DNA of 64,000 bases from Gracilimonas sp017641085. Its GTDB lineage: Bacteria; Bacteroidota; Rhodothermia; Balneolales; Balneolaceae. The notes under the pieces are model-generated. The model saw only the letters and a program-made list of their open reading frames with translations. It was not told where the DNA came from and searched no databases. Below, piece after piece: positions 15,948 to 23,978 of this stretch. Each line of letters opens with the position of its first letter. Within the stretch, counting starts at the first letter, position 1. The translations under genes and the position numbers were made by a program. The stretch lies in the NCBI RefSeq assembly GCF_046115515.1, contig NZ_CP175953.1, one strand, 5' to 3'.

Positions 15948-17579
15948 ATGCGGTTTATCGCTTTACTTATAAAATCCTCAATGCCCATATTTCTGGTATC
16001 CAGTATATCCAGTGCATTGACGGGACTGTGTTCAACTTTTTTAATTAAAACAATACATCAGGCGGTTACGTCTGCTGATTTCACCTTAGATCAGTTTCTG
16101 TGGAATTTCGGTTTATTTGCTTTGGGGTATATGATTTTTGCCTTCATAGCTTCTTACTCAGTATCAAAACTCATCCAATCGATTGTCCATAAACTTCGTG
16201 AAGATCTCTCCCGCAAAATCCTGAAAGCTTCTTTTGAATCGGTTGAAAAAAAACAGCCGAAGCTTCTGGCAATACTTACGGAAGACATCAAAACAATTGC
16301 CTACTCGCTTGACAGACTCCCCGGTGTAACAACCGGTATCGCTACTGTTTTGGGGATTGTAGCCTACCTTGTGTTTTATTCTCCAATCCTTACCGTTGCA
16401 ACAATTGTACTATTCGCCCTGGTCTTTCTATTTACGAAAGTCACCTTACCATTCGTTAAAAAATATTCTGACCTGGCCCGTGAACAACTCAACGATTTGT
16501 ACCAGCATTTTGAAGGCTTAGTATTTGGAATAAAAGAACTCACTTTGAATAAAGATTTCAAAGAATCTTACCTGAATAAGGAGATTATTCCTACGAGCAG
16601 GATACAGAACCTGCATGCCCTGAAAGAAAATGTTATCGCTTCTTTTTCCAATCGTATGACGGATATCGTATTGCTTATGGGTTTGGGGGGAATGATAATC
16701 GCTATATATAAAACCGGTTTTGTTGATCTGGAGTTTTTTGGGCGTTACCTGACACTCGTTTTGTTTACGCTGGCCCCTTTATCCACTGCAAGTGGTTTTT
16801 TAAGCAATTTGAAACGTATCGAAACCGCACTGGAGCAAATAGAATCGATTGGCCTCACTATGGAAAATACCGATGGCTCTATAAATGAAATTACATTAGA
16901 TGACACAAAAACCGGGCTACCCCAAATTGAGTTAGAAGCAGTAGTACATCAGTATCTCAATGATGATGGAGGGAAAGTATTTGAGCTTGGGCCGATTGAC
17001 TTAAAAATTAATCAAGGTGAAGTAATCTTTCTTGTAGGGGGAAACGGTTCCGGTAAAACCACTCTTGCAAAAATTATTACAGGCTTATATAAACCGGTGG
17101 GTGGCAATCTTAAGTATTATGGTCAGCCTGTTAACGACCGAAACCTGAAACACTACCGTTCACATTTTGCTACCGTTTTTTCAGATTCCTATGTATTTGA
17201 TCACCTTCATCATATCTCTGTAGGAAAAGTTGACAGAGAAGGTGACTATTTGATTGAATTGCTGGAACTAACTGATAAAGTTTCTATCGTTGAAAACAGA
17301 TTCACCACAAAAAAGCTTTCGGACGGCCAACGTAAAAGGCTCTCATTAATTCAGGCCATACTCGAGGATAAAGATATATATCTACTGGATGAATGGGCTG
17401 CTCATCAGGACCCTCACTTCAAGACTATCTTCTATAACAAGATTATTCCCTTCCTTATCGAAAAAGGGAAAACCGTTATCGTAATTACTCATGATGACCG
17501 GTATTTTGATACCGCGGATCGTGTGGTGAAAATGCAAGATGGGAAAATTGCAGCAAAAGACTCACTCGTTACTAAATAG
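15948..17579 (+). CDS. ABC exporter, fused permease-ATPase of the cyclic-peptide/siderophore (SyrD/YojI) type
   Basis: 543 residues: six membrane helices in residues ~5-290, then a nucleotide-binding domain with Walker A GGNGSGKTT (364-372), signature LSDGQ (457-461) and Walker B DIYLLDEW (476-483) followed by AAHQDP. The DEWAA-QDP form after Walker B and the short helix-bundle domain mark the SyrD/PvdE/YojI exporter group rather than capsule Wzm/Wzt transporters or MsbA. A half-transporter, it should act as a homodimer. In this glycan context it may flip or export a lipid-linked intermediate, but known relatives export peptides or siderophores. No peptide precursor gene was found nearby. It lies 14 bp after the Stealth gene. 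Confidence 0.88.
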   Translation: MRFIALLIKSSMPIFLVSSISSALTGLCSTFLIKTIHQAVTSADFTLDQFLWNFGLFALGYMIFAFIASYSVSKLIQSIVHKLREDLSRKILKASFESVEKKQPKLLAILTEDIKTIAYSLDRLPGVTTGIATVLGIVAYLVFYSPILTVATIVLFALVFLFTKVTLPFVKKYSDLAREQLNDLYQHFEGLVFGIKELTLNKDFKESYLNKEIIPTSRIQNLHALKENVIASFSNRMTDIVLLMGLGGMIIAIYKTGFVDLEFFGRYLTLVLFTLAPLSTASGFLSNLKRIETALEQIESIGLTMENTDGSINEITLDDTKTGLPQIELEAVVHQYLNDDGGKVFELGPIDLKINQGEVIFLVGGNGSGKTTLAKIITGLYKPVGGNLKYYGQPVNDRNLKHYRSHFATVFSDSYVFDHLHHISVGKVDREGDYLIELLELTDKVSIVENRFTTKKLSDGQRKRLSLIQAILEDKDIYLLDEWAAHQDPHFKTIFYNKIIPFLIEKGKTVIVITHDDRYFDTADRVVKMQDGKIAAKDSLVTK

Positions 17580-17589
17580 AACATAAGCC

Positions 17590-18423
17590 TTGGGGACGAA
17601 TCCTAACTATATTATTTCTGCTGCAGATGAAAGATACTTCCGGAGTTTCCTTCAACTCTACCATTCTTACATTCAAACAGAAGAGTTTAATAACAGTGGA
17701 TTTATATTTTATGACATCGGCTTGAATAGCGAACAGAGAGTCTATCTGAAAGAACTACAATCAAAAAGCAGTCATAATTTCATCTCTCATAAGTTTGGTT
17801 TTGAGAACTATCCTGAGTTCGTGAAACTGAAATACAAAACTTATTCCTGGAAGCCAATCATTATACAAGAGGTTATTAATCAAAAAGAAGCAAATATCCT
17901 GTGGCTCGATAGTGCCAATATTATCCTCAAGAACCTGAAGTCGATATGGAATGTGATATCTGAAACCGGCAGTTATGTCCCGTTCAGCGGTTCGGGTACG
18001 CTTGATGAGTGGACGGTTCAGGAGACCTTAGATTACATGAACGTTCCTCAGCATTGGTACGGGAAACGTAATCGTGCCGGTAATACCTGTGGGTTTTCGC
18101 ATTCCAATAAAGTGATTAAAGAGGTTATTGAAAAGTGGAGAGAGTTGGCATTAATTAAAGAGTGCATTAAGCCGGAAGGCGCTAATCGAAGCAATCATCG
18201 TGATGATCAATCCCTGCTTTCCATTTTACTAATGGAAGCCGCTGAAAAGGATAACCTCACCCTCACAGATGACGAAGTTGACATCAGTTCATGGAATCCG
18301 ACTTCATTTATTAGCGTCAGAAATTTCGTTTCACCAAGTATTCCCGAAAGCCTGAACGTACTAACCATTCCTTACTTCAAGGTAGTCCGCCAAATTGATA
18401 TGCTCATTAACCGCCTTTTCTGA
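17590..18423 (+). CDS. Putative GT-A-fold glycosyltransferase (DUF1647-like)
   Basis: 277 residues starting at a TTG; an in-frame stop at 17584-17586 and the absence of an early ATG make TTG the only usual start. The protein lacks a signal peptide. The segment YSWKPIIIQEV followed by ILWLDSANIIL gives the WKP and LD-S-N pattern of nucleotide-sugar-binding GT-A folds; the D of WLDSAN is a candidate DXD-equivalent. A later RDDQSLLSI resembles the acceptor-side acidic motif of these enzymes. Similar proteins are annotated DUF1647 or hypothetical glycosyltransferases. It is the middle gene of the capsule-type operon and 1 bp from the next gene. The donor sugar is unknown. Confidence 0.7.
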   Translation: MGTNPNYIISAADERYFRSFLQLYHSYIQTEEFNNSGFIFYDIGLNSEQRVYLKELQSKSSHNFISHKFGFENYPEFVKLKYKTYSWKPIIIQEVINQKEANILWLDSANIILKNLKSIWNVISETGSYVPFSGSGTLDEWTVQETLDYMNVPQHWYGKRNRAGNTCGFSHSNKVIKEVIEKWRELALIKECIKPEGANRSNHRDDQSLLSILLMEAAEKDNLTLTDDEVDISSWNPTSFISVRNFVSPSIPESLNVLTIPYFKVVRQIDMLINRLF

Positions 18424-18424
18424 T

Positions 18425-19402
18425 ATGGATGGCATGATATACATACCGATTTTAGTGGTTTTTGCCTTGATGGGATTATCAGTATGGATCTACAACTATC
18501 TGTCAGGAAAAAACCTGATAAAAGACTTTGTGCATTTCATCAGGTTGAACTCAAAGTCACTAAAGGAATGGGACCGCTATCACTCCGATCTTTCCAAAAG
18601 TAATGACATCGTAATTTCCTTTACTACCATTCCGGAAAGAATTGATAAGCTGGATCTTACTCTGAAAAGTTTGTTGTATCAAAACACGAAACCGGCAAGC
18701 ATTAATATTTATCTCCCATATCGGAGTTTCAGAAATAATAAGCCTTATAACGTTCCTACTCATTTAAATGAGTTGAGTAACATTCACATTCACCGGGTTG
18801 AGGTGGATTACGGGCCGGCCACAAAATTTATTCACGCATTGGCTCAGTTTCCGGAAAAACAGCATATTTTAGTAGTGGATGATGACAACATCTATCCGCC
18901 CAATTATGTGGAACAGTTTGAACAGGCTTCCCGCCATCATCCTGAAAAAATATTAGCTGCCAGTGGATGGAGAGTACCCGATGATCTCATCGACAAACCG
19001 ACCACCCTGAAGTCAAATATCTTTAAAATTCCACCCACCCCGATACCCGGAACTCGAGTAAATAAGCCATATCCCATAGATGTTATACAAGGGTATTCTG
19101 GTTATCTTTTAAAACCCGAGTTTTTCAATTTAAATGAACTTCAGGATTATTCCTCAGCTCCGAAAGCGTTAAGGTTTGTGGATGATGTTTGGATAAGTGC
19201 ACACGCTTTGGTCCCAAAAATTGTATTCCCAATGCATAGATTTTGTTATTCACCTTTTTTTAAGCGCCAGGATTTCAGTTCCAGCAGCCTTGCTAAAATC
19301 AATAACTGGAACAAACCTAAAAACGAAGACCGTAATAACACCATTGGCATTAAATACTTTGAAGAGAGATGGTTAAACTTCCAAGACAACAAATCAGGGT
19401 AA
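18425..19402 (+). CDS. Membrane-anchored GT2-like glycosyltransferase
   Basis: 325 residues from the ATG at 18425, one base past the previous stop; an ATG at 18434 would also work. An N-terminal transmembrane anchor (MIYIPILVVFALMGLSVWIY) precedes a cytoplasmic GT-A domain. The catalytic domain begins DIVISFTTIPERIDKLDLTL, has the YGPATKF segment used in nucleotide-sugar binding, and has an acidic metal motif VVDDDNIYP. A later RFVDDVWISAHAL matches the acceptor-site acidic motif of GT2-like enzymes. It is the last gene of the run before the outer-membrane Wzi-like gene. The signal-anchor topology fits capsule or LPS assembly at the inner membrane. Confidence 0.82.
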   Translation: MDGMIYIPILVVFALMGLSVWIYNYLSGKNLIKDFVHFIRLNSKSLKEWDRYHSDLSKSNDIVISFTTIPERIDKLDLTLKSLLYQNTKPASINIYLPYRSFRNNKPYNVPTHLNELSNIHIHRVEVDYGPATKFIHALAQFPEKQHILVVDDDNIYPPNYVEQFEQASRHHPEKILAASGWRVPDDLIDKPTTLKSNIFKIPPTPIPGTRVNKPYPIDVIQGYSGYLLKPEFFNLNELQDYSSAPKALRFVDDVWISAHALVPKIVFPMHRFCYSPFFKRQDFSSSSLAKINNWNKPKNEDRNNTIGIKYFEERWLNFQDNKSG

Positions 19403-19469
19403 CTACTCTTTAATATTGATATAAACGGGCTATCATTCTAACCTGACTTAAACATTTTTCGAAACTCAT

Positions 19470-21038
19470 ATGTCAAACAACTATTCAACCAAATATCGAG
19501 TACTAAAAACTACTACGTACCTATTCACGATATTTTTGTCCCTTACATTACTTTCCGGTGTTTCAGCTCAGACAATTATTCTTGACCAACAAGACCTGCT
19601 CGATAATTACGAAAACTCCTGCTACGATGACCACATAAGCTTTTTCCCTTCGATTGCTTGTACTGATGATATCAAAGGCTATTTCAATGTTTTGCCATTT
19701 TACACAAACACCGTTTATAATTCTGAATATGCCAGAGGCTTGAACGATGGTCCTGCCTGGCAAGGTAAAGGAGTGAATTTTACTACAGCTTTTGGTTTTT
19801 CCGGAAGGTGGGGAAATCTCACTTACGTTTTTAACCCTATCATTCAATACAACCAGAACCTCCCATTTAATACCGGTGTGCAATACACTAGTCGTAATAA
19901 TCCATACCAGTATCCTTTTGATGACATTGATTATGTAATTAGATACGGAGAAAGTTCAGATGTAAAACTCTATCCTGGTCAAAGCGAAGTTGCACTGTCT
20001 CTTAATAAAATAAAGTTTTCACTGTCCACCCAAAATATGCGCTGGGGTCCTGCTATTTATAACCCCATTCTTATGAGCACTAACGCAGGTGGCTTTCCTC
20101 ACTTCAGGATTGGAACCAGTGAAGTTTTGGAAACCTCTATAGGTGACATTGATGGCCAAATTATTTGGGGGTTAATTGATGAGTCTGAATACTATAATGA
20201 CGACCCTGAAGATGACCAACGATATTTAACGGGGATTACTTTAGGATACAGCCCTCATTTCTTTAAAGAATTTTCTGTAACCGTTCACCGTGTATTATAT
20301 ACTCAAACCCGATATCTCACTGGTTTCTTTGATAATGGGTTAGCCGTTTTTTCTGGTGTGATATCTCCCGATAAAGGCAAGACCATAAATGGCCGGTATT
20401 TCGCCAATGATGTCTATGATCAAATGATGACCCTTTCTTTGAAGTATTTAAACACTGATGACCGTTTCAGTTTATACTGGGAATGGGGATGGGGTGATTT
20501 CGCTGCCGGAATTTCAAACTTCCTCGAGCATCCAGATGATTACGGTGCATTCACTATAGGATTTTGGAAAGAATTTACCCTATCCAATGATAACAGATTT
20601 CGCTTACTCTTTGAGCACTCGGCTCTTGCTGCTTGGGATCTCCGATATACTGCCGGATATGGTGCGCCTTCTTTCTACACTCATGGAGTAAATAAGCAAG
20701 GGTACACCAAGAACGGTCAAATTATTGGGGCGTCGATAGGGCCCGGTGGGAATTCAGATGAAATAAGACTTACTTACTTCTGGGAAGAAACCTCTTTATC
20801 CCTGGAATATCAGCGCACCCGATTTAACGATGATTACTTTTTAACTCAGGTGGCTGGAGATCAGAAAAGACCCTTTGATCTGGAACATCACGTAGGCTTT
20901 CAATACACCAGCAAACAATTCAACAAGCTTACATTTAATGCTGCCTTTTTTACCGGGATTAGAAATAACTACCTGTATCAAGACCCTATTTTAAAAGTAA
21001 ATATACACTCGAAGGTCGCATTTAGATATCATTTCTAA
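19470..21038 (+). CDS. Wzi-like capsule-assembly outer-membrane beta-barrel
   Basis: 522 residues with a cleavable signal peptide (hydrophobic core ending SGVSAQ near residue 34) and alternating aromatic-rich strands through to a terminal phenylalanine (FRYHF), as in outer-membrane barrels. The central segment RWGPAIYNPILMS followed by FPHFRIGT is the most recognisable signature of the Wzi capsule-assembly family, which anchors or organises surface polysaccharide. It is 67 bp downstream of the glycosyltransferase run, on the same strand. This supports the idea that the phosphodiester/phosphonate glycan is displayed on the cell surface. It is convergent with metK. Confidence 0.87.
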   Translation: MSNNYSTKYRVLKTTTYLFTIFLSLTLLSGVSAQTIILDQQDLLDNYENSCYDDHISFFPSIACTDDIKGYFNVLPFYTNTVYNSEYARGLNDGPAWQGKGVNFTTAFGFSGRWGNLTYVFNPIIQYNQNLPFNTGVQYTSRNNPYQYPFDDIDYVIRYGESSDVKLYPGQSEVALSLNKIKFSLSTQNMRWGPAIYNPILMSTNAGGFPHFRIGTSEVLETSIGDIDGQIIWGLIDESEYYNDDPEDDQRYLTGITLGYSPHFFKEFSVTVHRVLYTQTRYLTGFFDNGLAVFSGVISPDKGKTINGRYFANDVYDQMMTLSLKYLNTDDRFSLYWEWGWGDFAAGISNFLEHPDDYGAFTIGFWKEFTLSNDNRFRLLFEHSALAAWDLRYTAGYGAPSFYTHGVNKQGYTKNGQIIGASIGPGGNSDEIRLTYFWEETSLSLEYQRTRFNDDYFLTQVAGDQKRPFDLEHHVGFQYTSKQFNKLTFNAAFFTGIRNNYLYQDPILKVNIHSKVAFRYHF

Positions 21039-21083
21039 ATAGTGAATGACCTAAGAAGCAGTGTATAAAATAAGATCTTTAAA

Positions 21084-22208
21084 TCACCCCAACTCATCCA
21101 CAAAATCCAGCTTCTCCCAGGGGAATTCTTCTCTTCCGAAGTGTCCGTAGGCGGCTGTTTTACGGTAGATTGGGCTTTTAAGGTTGAAGCGTTTGATAAT
21201 CCCTTGTGGAGTGCAGTCAAAGGTTTTGGCTACTTTATCGGCCAGTTCAACATCGCTCATTTTACCGGTACCGTAGGTGTGTACATTTATGGATACCGGC
21301 TCAACCACGCCGATGGCATAGGCAAGCTGTACAAGACATTCTTCAGCCAGGCCGGCAGCTACAATGTTTTTGGCGATATGCCGGGATGCATAGGCTGCAC
21401 TACGATCCACCTTCGATGGATCTTTCCCGGAAAAAGCCCCGCCGCCATGGGCTCCTCGTCCGCCATAGGTATCCACGATGATTTTTCGGCCAGTCAAGCC
21501 AGTATCACCGTGCGGACCTCCAATTACAAACTTCCCGGTTGGGTTTACATGATAAATCGTTTGATCATCCACCAACTCCACGGGTATTACATTCCCAATC
21601 AGGTGTTTTTTAATGTCGGACTGAATCTGAGCCTGCTCCACACCCGCATCATGCTGGGTTGAAAGTACAATCGTATGAATGCGGGCCGGCTTTCCGTTTT
21701 CGTCATACTCAATGGTAACCTGGCTTTTACTGTCCGGACCCAGGTAATTCATCTTATCCGTTTGTTTACGGATTTTTGCCAGTTCCTTCAGCAAGTTGTG
21801 TGAGTACTGGAGCGGCATGGGCATAAACTCCGGGGTTTCTTTAGTCGCATAACCAAACATCATGCCCTGATCACCGGCTCCGTCTCTATCTACCCCCTGG
21901 GCGATATCAGGACTTTGATTATGGATGGTGGAAAGCACACCACAACTCTCTGAATCAAATCGGTAGGAAGCTTTAGTGTACCCAATTTCACGTATTACCT
22001 CCCTTACAATTTCCTGCACATCAATATATGACTCAGTGGTCACCTCACCGGAAACCACAGCCAAGCCGGTGGTCACAAGGGTTTCAACAGCAACACGGGA
22101 TTCAGGGTCGTCAGCGAGGAGAGCATCTAAAATGGCGTCTGAAATTTGATCGGCTACTTTATCCGGATGTCCTTCGGATACAGACTCAGAGGTAAAAAGA
22201 TTTTTCAT
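21084..22208 (-). CDS. metK: S-adenosylmethionine synthase
   Basis: 374 residues covering the three-domain MetK fold. Diagnostic motifs are the N-terminal EGHPDKVADQISD, the methionine-site GAGDQGMMFGY, and the phosphate loop GGAFSGKDPSKVDRSAAY, shown in part here. The protein makes SAM from methionine and ATP in the cytoplasm as a tetramer. It is slightly shorter than the E. coli enzyme but has both ends, finishing YGHFGREEFPWEK and a short tail. It has no operon partner; a TAACTTTG promoter box lies about 90 bases upstream of its start. Confidence 0.98.
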   Translation of the reverse strand: MKNLFTSESVSEGHPDKVADQISDAILDALLADDPESRVAVETLVTTGLAVVSGEVTTESYIDVQEIVREVIREIGYTKASYRFDSESCGVLSTIHNQSPDIAQGVDRDGAGDQGMMFGYATKETPEFMPMPLQYSHNLLKELAKIRKQTDKMNYLGPDSKSQVTIEYDENGKPARIHTIVLSTQHDAGVEQAQIQSDIKKHLIGNVIPVELVDDQTIYHVNPTGKFVIGGPHGDTGLTGRKIIVDTYGGRGAHGGGAFSGKDPSKVDRSAAYASRHIAKNIVAAGLAEECLVQLAYAIGVVEPVSINVHTYGTGKMSDVELADKVAKTFDCTPQGIIKRFNLKSPIYRKTAAYGHFGREEFPWEKLDFVDELG

Positions 22209-22293
22209 GCGTAAACTAAATTCTTTGAAATAATAAGGTGCTTTCGGTTAGGAAAATGTGATGTTTGGGAATCTCCCCGCTTCACAAAGGCTG

Positions 22294-22301
22294 CAAAGTT
22301 A
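22294..22301 (-). promoter_or_regulatory. Candidate -7 box (TAACTTTG) for metK
   Basis: The minus strand reads TAACTTTG, a perfect match to the Bacteroidota -7 consensus TAnnTTTG, about 90 bases upstream of the metK ATG. The -33 TTG element is not clearly present, so this is a partial match. The implied leader is ~80 nt and contains a short GGG/CCC hairpin. Confidence 0.35.
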
Positions 22302-22351
22302 AAAAGATTTGACGAGAAAAAAGCTATGTATATCGACTTTCATTTCTTTTT

Positions 22352-22645
22352 CTACTCAAGCCTCTCGGATATCATTCCAGGATCTCTTCTACAATCAAGT
22401 ATGGCGTGAACATATACTAAGTCCTCATTCATTTTATAGTAAATCGCAAATGGGAACCGCTTAGCAAACATGCAATGGTAACTTCCAAACTTTTTGGGAT
22501 GTACTCCGGCATATAACATTAGTGAATCTATGTCTTAATAAAGGGCATCAAGAAAGTAGTCTCCCAGGCCCTGTTCCTGACTTTCATAGAAGTAAAACCC
22601 ATTTACTAAGTCTGATTTGGCTGAATCCAGAATCAGAATCTTCAT
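22352..22645 (-). pseudogene. RelE/ParE-superfamily toxin gene interrupted by an in-frame TAA
   Basis: Reading from the ATG at 22645 gives MKILILDSAKSDLVNGFYFY..., 36 residues, then a TAA at 22537-22535, then 60 further codons in the same frame to a TAG at 22354-22352. The post-stop part contains FAIYYKMNEDLVYVHAILD and CRRDP, the C-terminal signature of ParE/RelE-type toxins (central beta strands and the RRDP end). The start overlaps the stop of the upstream antitoxin gene by ATGA. Apart from one codon the toxin is intact, so this is either a recent inactivating mutation, a sequencing error or readthrough. A truncated 36-residue product would lack the catalytic strands. Confidence 0.8.
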
Positions 22646-22857
22646 GATATCTGTCTTCTAATGTCCTCTTTGGCTTTCTTCCAATCTGTAAATGAATCTT
22701 TTCCCTCTTTAAGCGCCTGCTCTCTATTATCCAACACATTCTTATGCCAAACAGGAGGAGTATAATCAGCTTCTTTACTAATATCTTTCCATAGATCTTC
22801 CATTAGCAGAAGCTTTTCTTTCTGTGTAAGGTGTTCTATAACGATTTGATTACCCAT
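22642..22857 (-). CDS. Type II antitoxin of the addiction-module (Unstab_antitox) family
   Basis: 71 residues. The pattern LTQKEKLLLMEDLWKDI, then PPVWHKNVLDNREQALKEGK, then DWKKAKEDIRRQI matches the small 'addiction module protein' antitoxins that pair with ParE/RelE toxins: an N-terminal helix with an LxxxLWxS-like motif, and a C-terminal amphipathic arm that wraps the toxin. It overlaps the toxin remnant by 4 bp in the order antitoxin then toxin. Such proteins neutralise the toxin and often autorepress, though no separate DNA-binding domain is visible in this small one. It lies 24 bp downstream of ruvB on the same strand. Confidence 0.85.
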   Translation of the reverse strand: MGNQIVIEHLTQKEKLLLMEDLWKDISKEADYTPPVWHKNVLDNREQALKEGKDSFTDWKKAKEDIRRQIS

Positions 22858-22881
22858 GATGCAAGAATTTAACAGAATGCA

Positions 22882-23895
22882 CTAATTAAACAAATCACGG
22901 TCGGTCTTAGAAGGATCAACATTCAAATACTGATACGCTTTCTTCGTGCCAATCCGGCCTTTGGGGGTTCGTTGCAAAAAACCTTCTTTAATCAGGAAAG
23001 GTTCATATACCTCTTCAATCGTACCTTTATCCTCTCCAACGGCTACGCCCAGCGTACTTAAACCGACCGGACCTCCATCGTAATTTTCGATGATTGCTTT
23101 CAGAATCCGGATGTCCATTTCATCCAGTCCGTTGTTATCTACATCAAGAGCGTTGAGGGCTTTATCTGCAATTTTGTCGTCTATGGTATCCAAACTTTCC
23201 ACCTGCGCAAAATCCCGGGTGCGGCGGAGCAGCTTATTGACGATACGTGGAGTTCCGCGGCTTCTTCGGGCAATTTCATGAGCGCCGGCTTCGGTTATTC
23301 CCATCCCCATAATGTCTGCCGTTCGGAGGGCAATTCGCTGAAGCAATTCTACATCGTAATAATCCAGTCGCATGTCGATACCGAAACGTGCGCGGAGTGG
23401 GGCCGTCAACAGTCCTTTACGGGTTGTTGCCCCAACCAGTGTAAAATGGTTTAGCTCAATCTGAATACTGCGTGCGTTGGGCCCGGAGTCAATCACTATA
23501 TCCAGCTTATAGTCTTCCATAGCTGAATACAAATATTCTTCGATCACCGGGTTCAGCCGGTGAATTTCATCAATGAAAAGCACATCCCCTTCATCCAGAT
23601 TCGTGAGCATGCCTGCCAGATCTCCCGGCTTTTCAAGTACTGGTCCAGTGGTGGGGCGAATTTTGACACCCATTTCATTCGCAATAATATAGGAAAGCGT
23701 GGTTTTTCCCAGCCCCGGTGGACCAGAAAGAATGACGTGATCCAGCGCATCGCCCCGCTGTTTAGCTGCCTTTATAAAAACTGAAAGATTAGAAATGGCC
23801 TTTTTCTGGCCAATAAATTCCTGAAGCGATCCCGGACGAACCGTCTGTTCAAATGCTTCTTCTTTTTCTTCAGGATTTAATAGTGGATTATTCAC
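22882..23895 (-). CDS. ruvB: Holliday junction branch-migration ATPase RuvB
   Basis: 337 residues, GTG start. The AAA+ core carries Walker A SGPPGLGKTTLS, Walker B LFIDEIHRL, sensor 1 LVGATTRKG and the arginine-finger region APLRARFG. The C-terminal winged helix ends FLQRTPKGRIGTKKAY, the DNA-contacting RTPRGR-type motif. RuvB forms hexameric rings that drive branch migration with RuvA and RuvC during recombinational repair. No ruvA or ruvC lies in the window. It is divergent from ppk with 83 bp between start codons. Confidence 0.98.
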   Translation of the reverse strand: MNNPLLNPEEKEEAFEQTVRPGSLQEFIGQKKAISNLSVFIKAAKQRGDALDHVILSGPPGLGKTTLSYIIANEMGVKIRPTTGPVLEKPGDLAGMLTNLDEGDVLFIDEIHRLNPVIEEYLYSAMEDYKLDIVIDSGPNARSIQIELNHFTLVGATTRKGLLTAPLRARFGIDMRLDYYDVELLQRIALRTADIMGMGITEAGAHEIARRSRGTPRIVNKLLRRTRDFAQVESLDTIDDKIADKALNALDVDNNGLDEMDIRILKAIIENYDGGPVGLSTLGVAVGEDKGTIEEVYEPFLIKEGFLQRTPKGRIGTKKAYQYLNVDPSKTDRDLFN

Positions 23896-23978
23896 GTTAT
23901 AGAGATAGTCTAATTGTTAACGCTAAGTTTACAGAATTATACTTAGTTTTATAGCGAATTGCGCATGCTAATTAATGA

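Noticed and set aside
22209..22320. SAM riboswitch upstream of metK
   Set aside because: The leader has only a short GGG/CCC hairpin and no match I can recognise to SAM-I, SAM-II or SAM/SAH aptamers; only a promoter box is supported.
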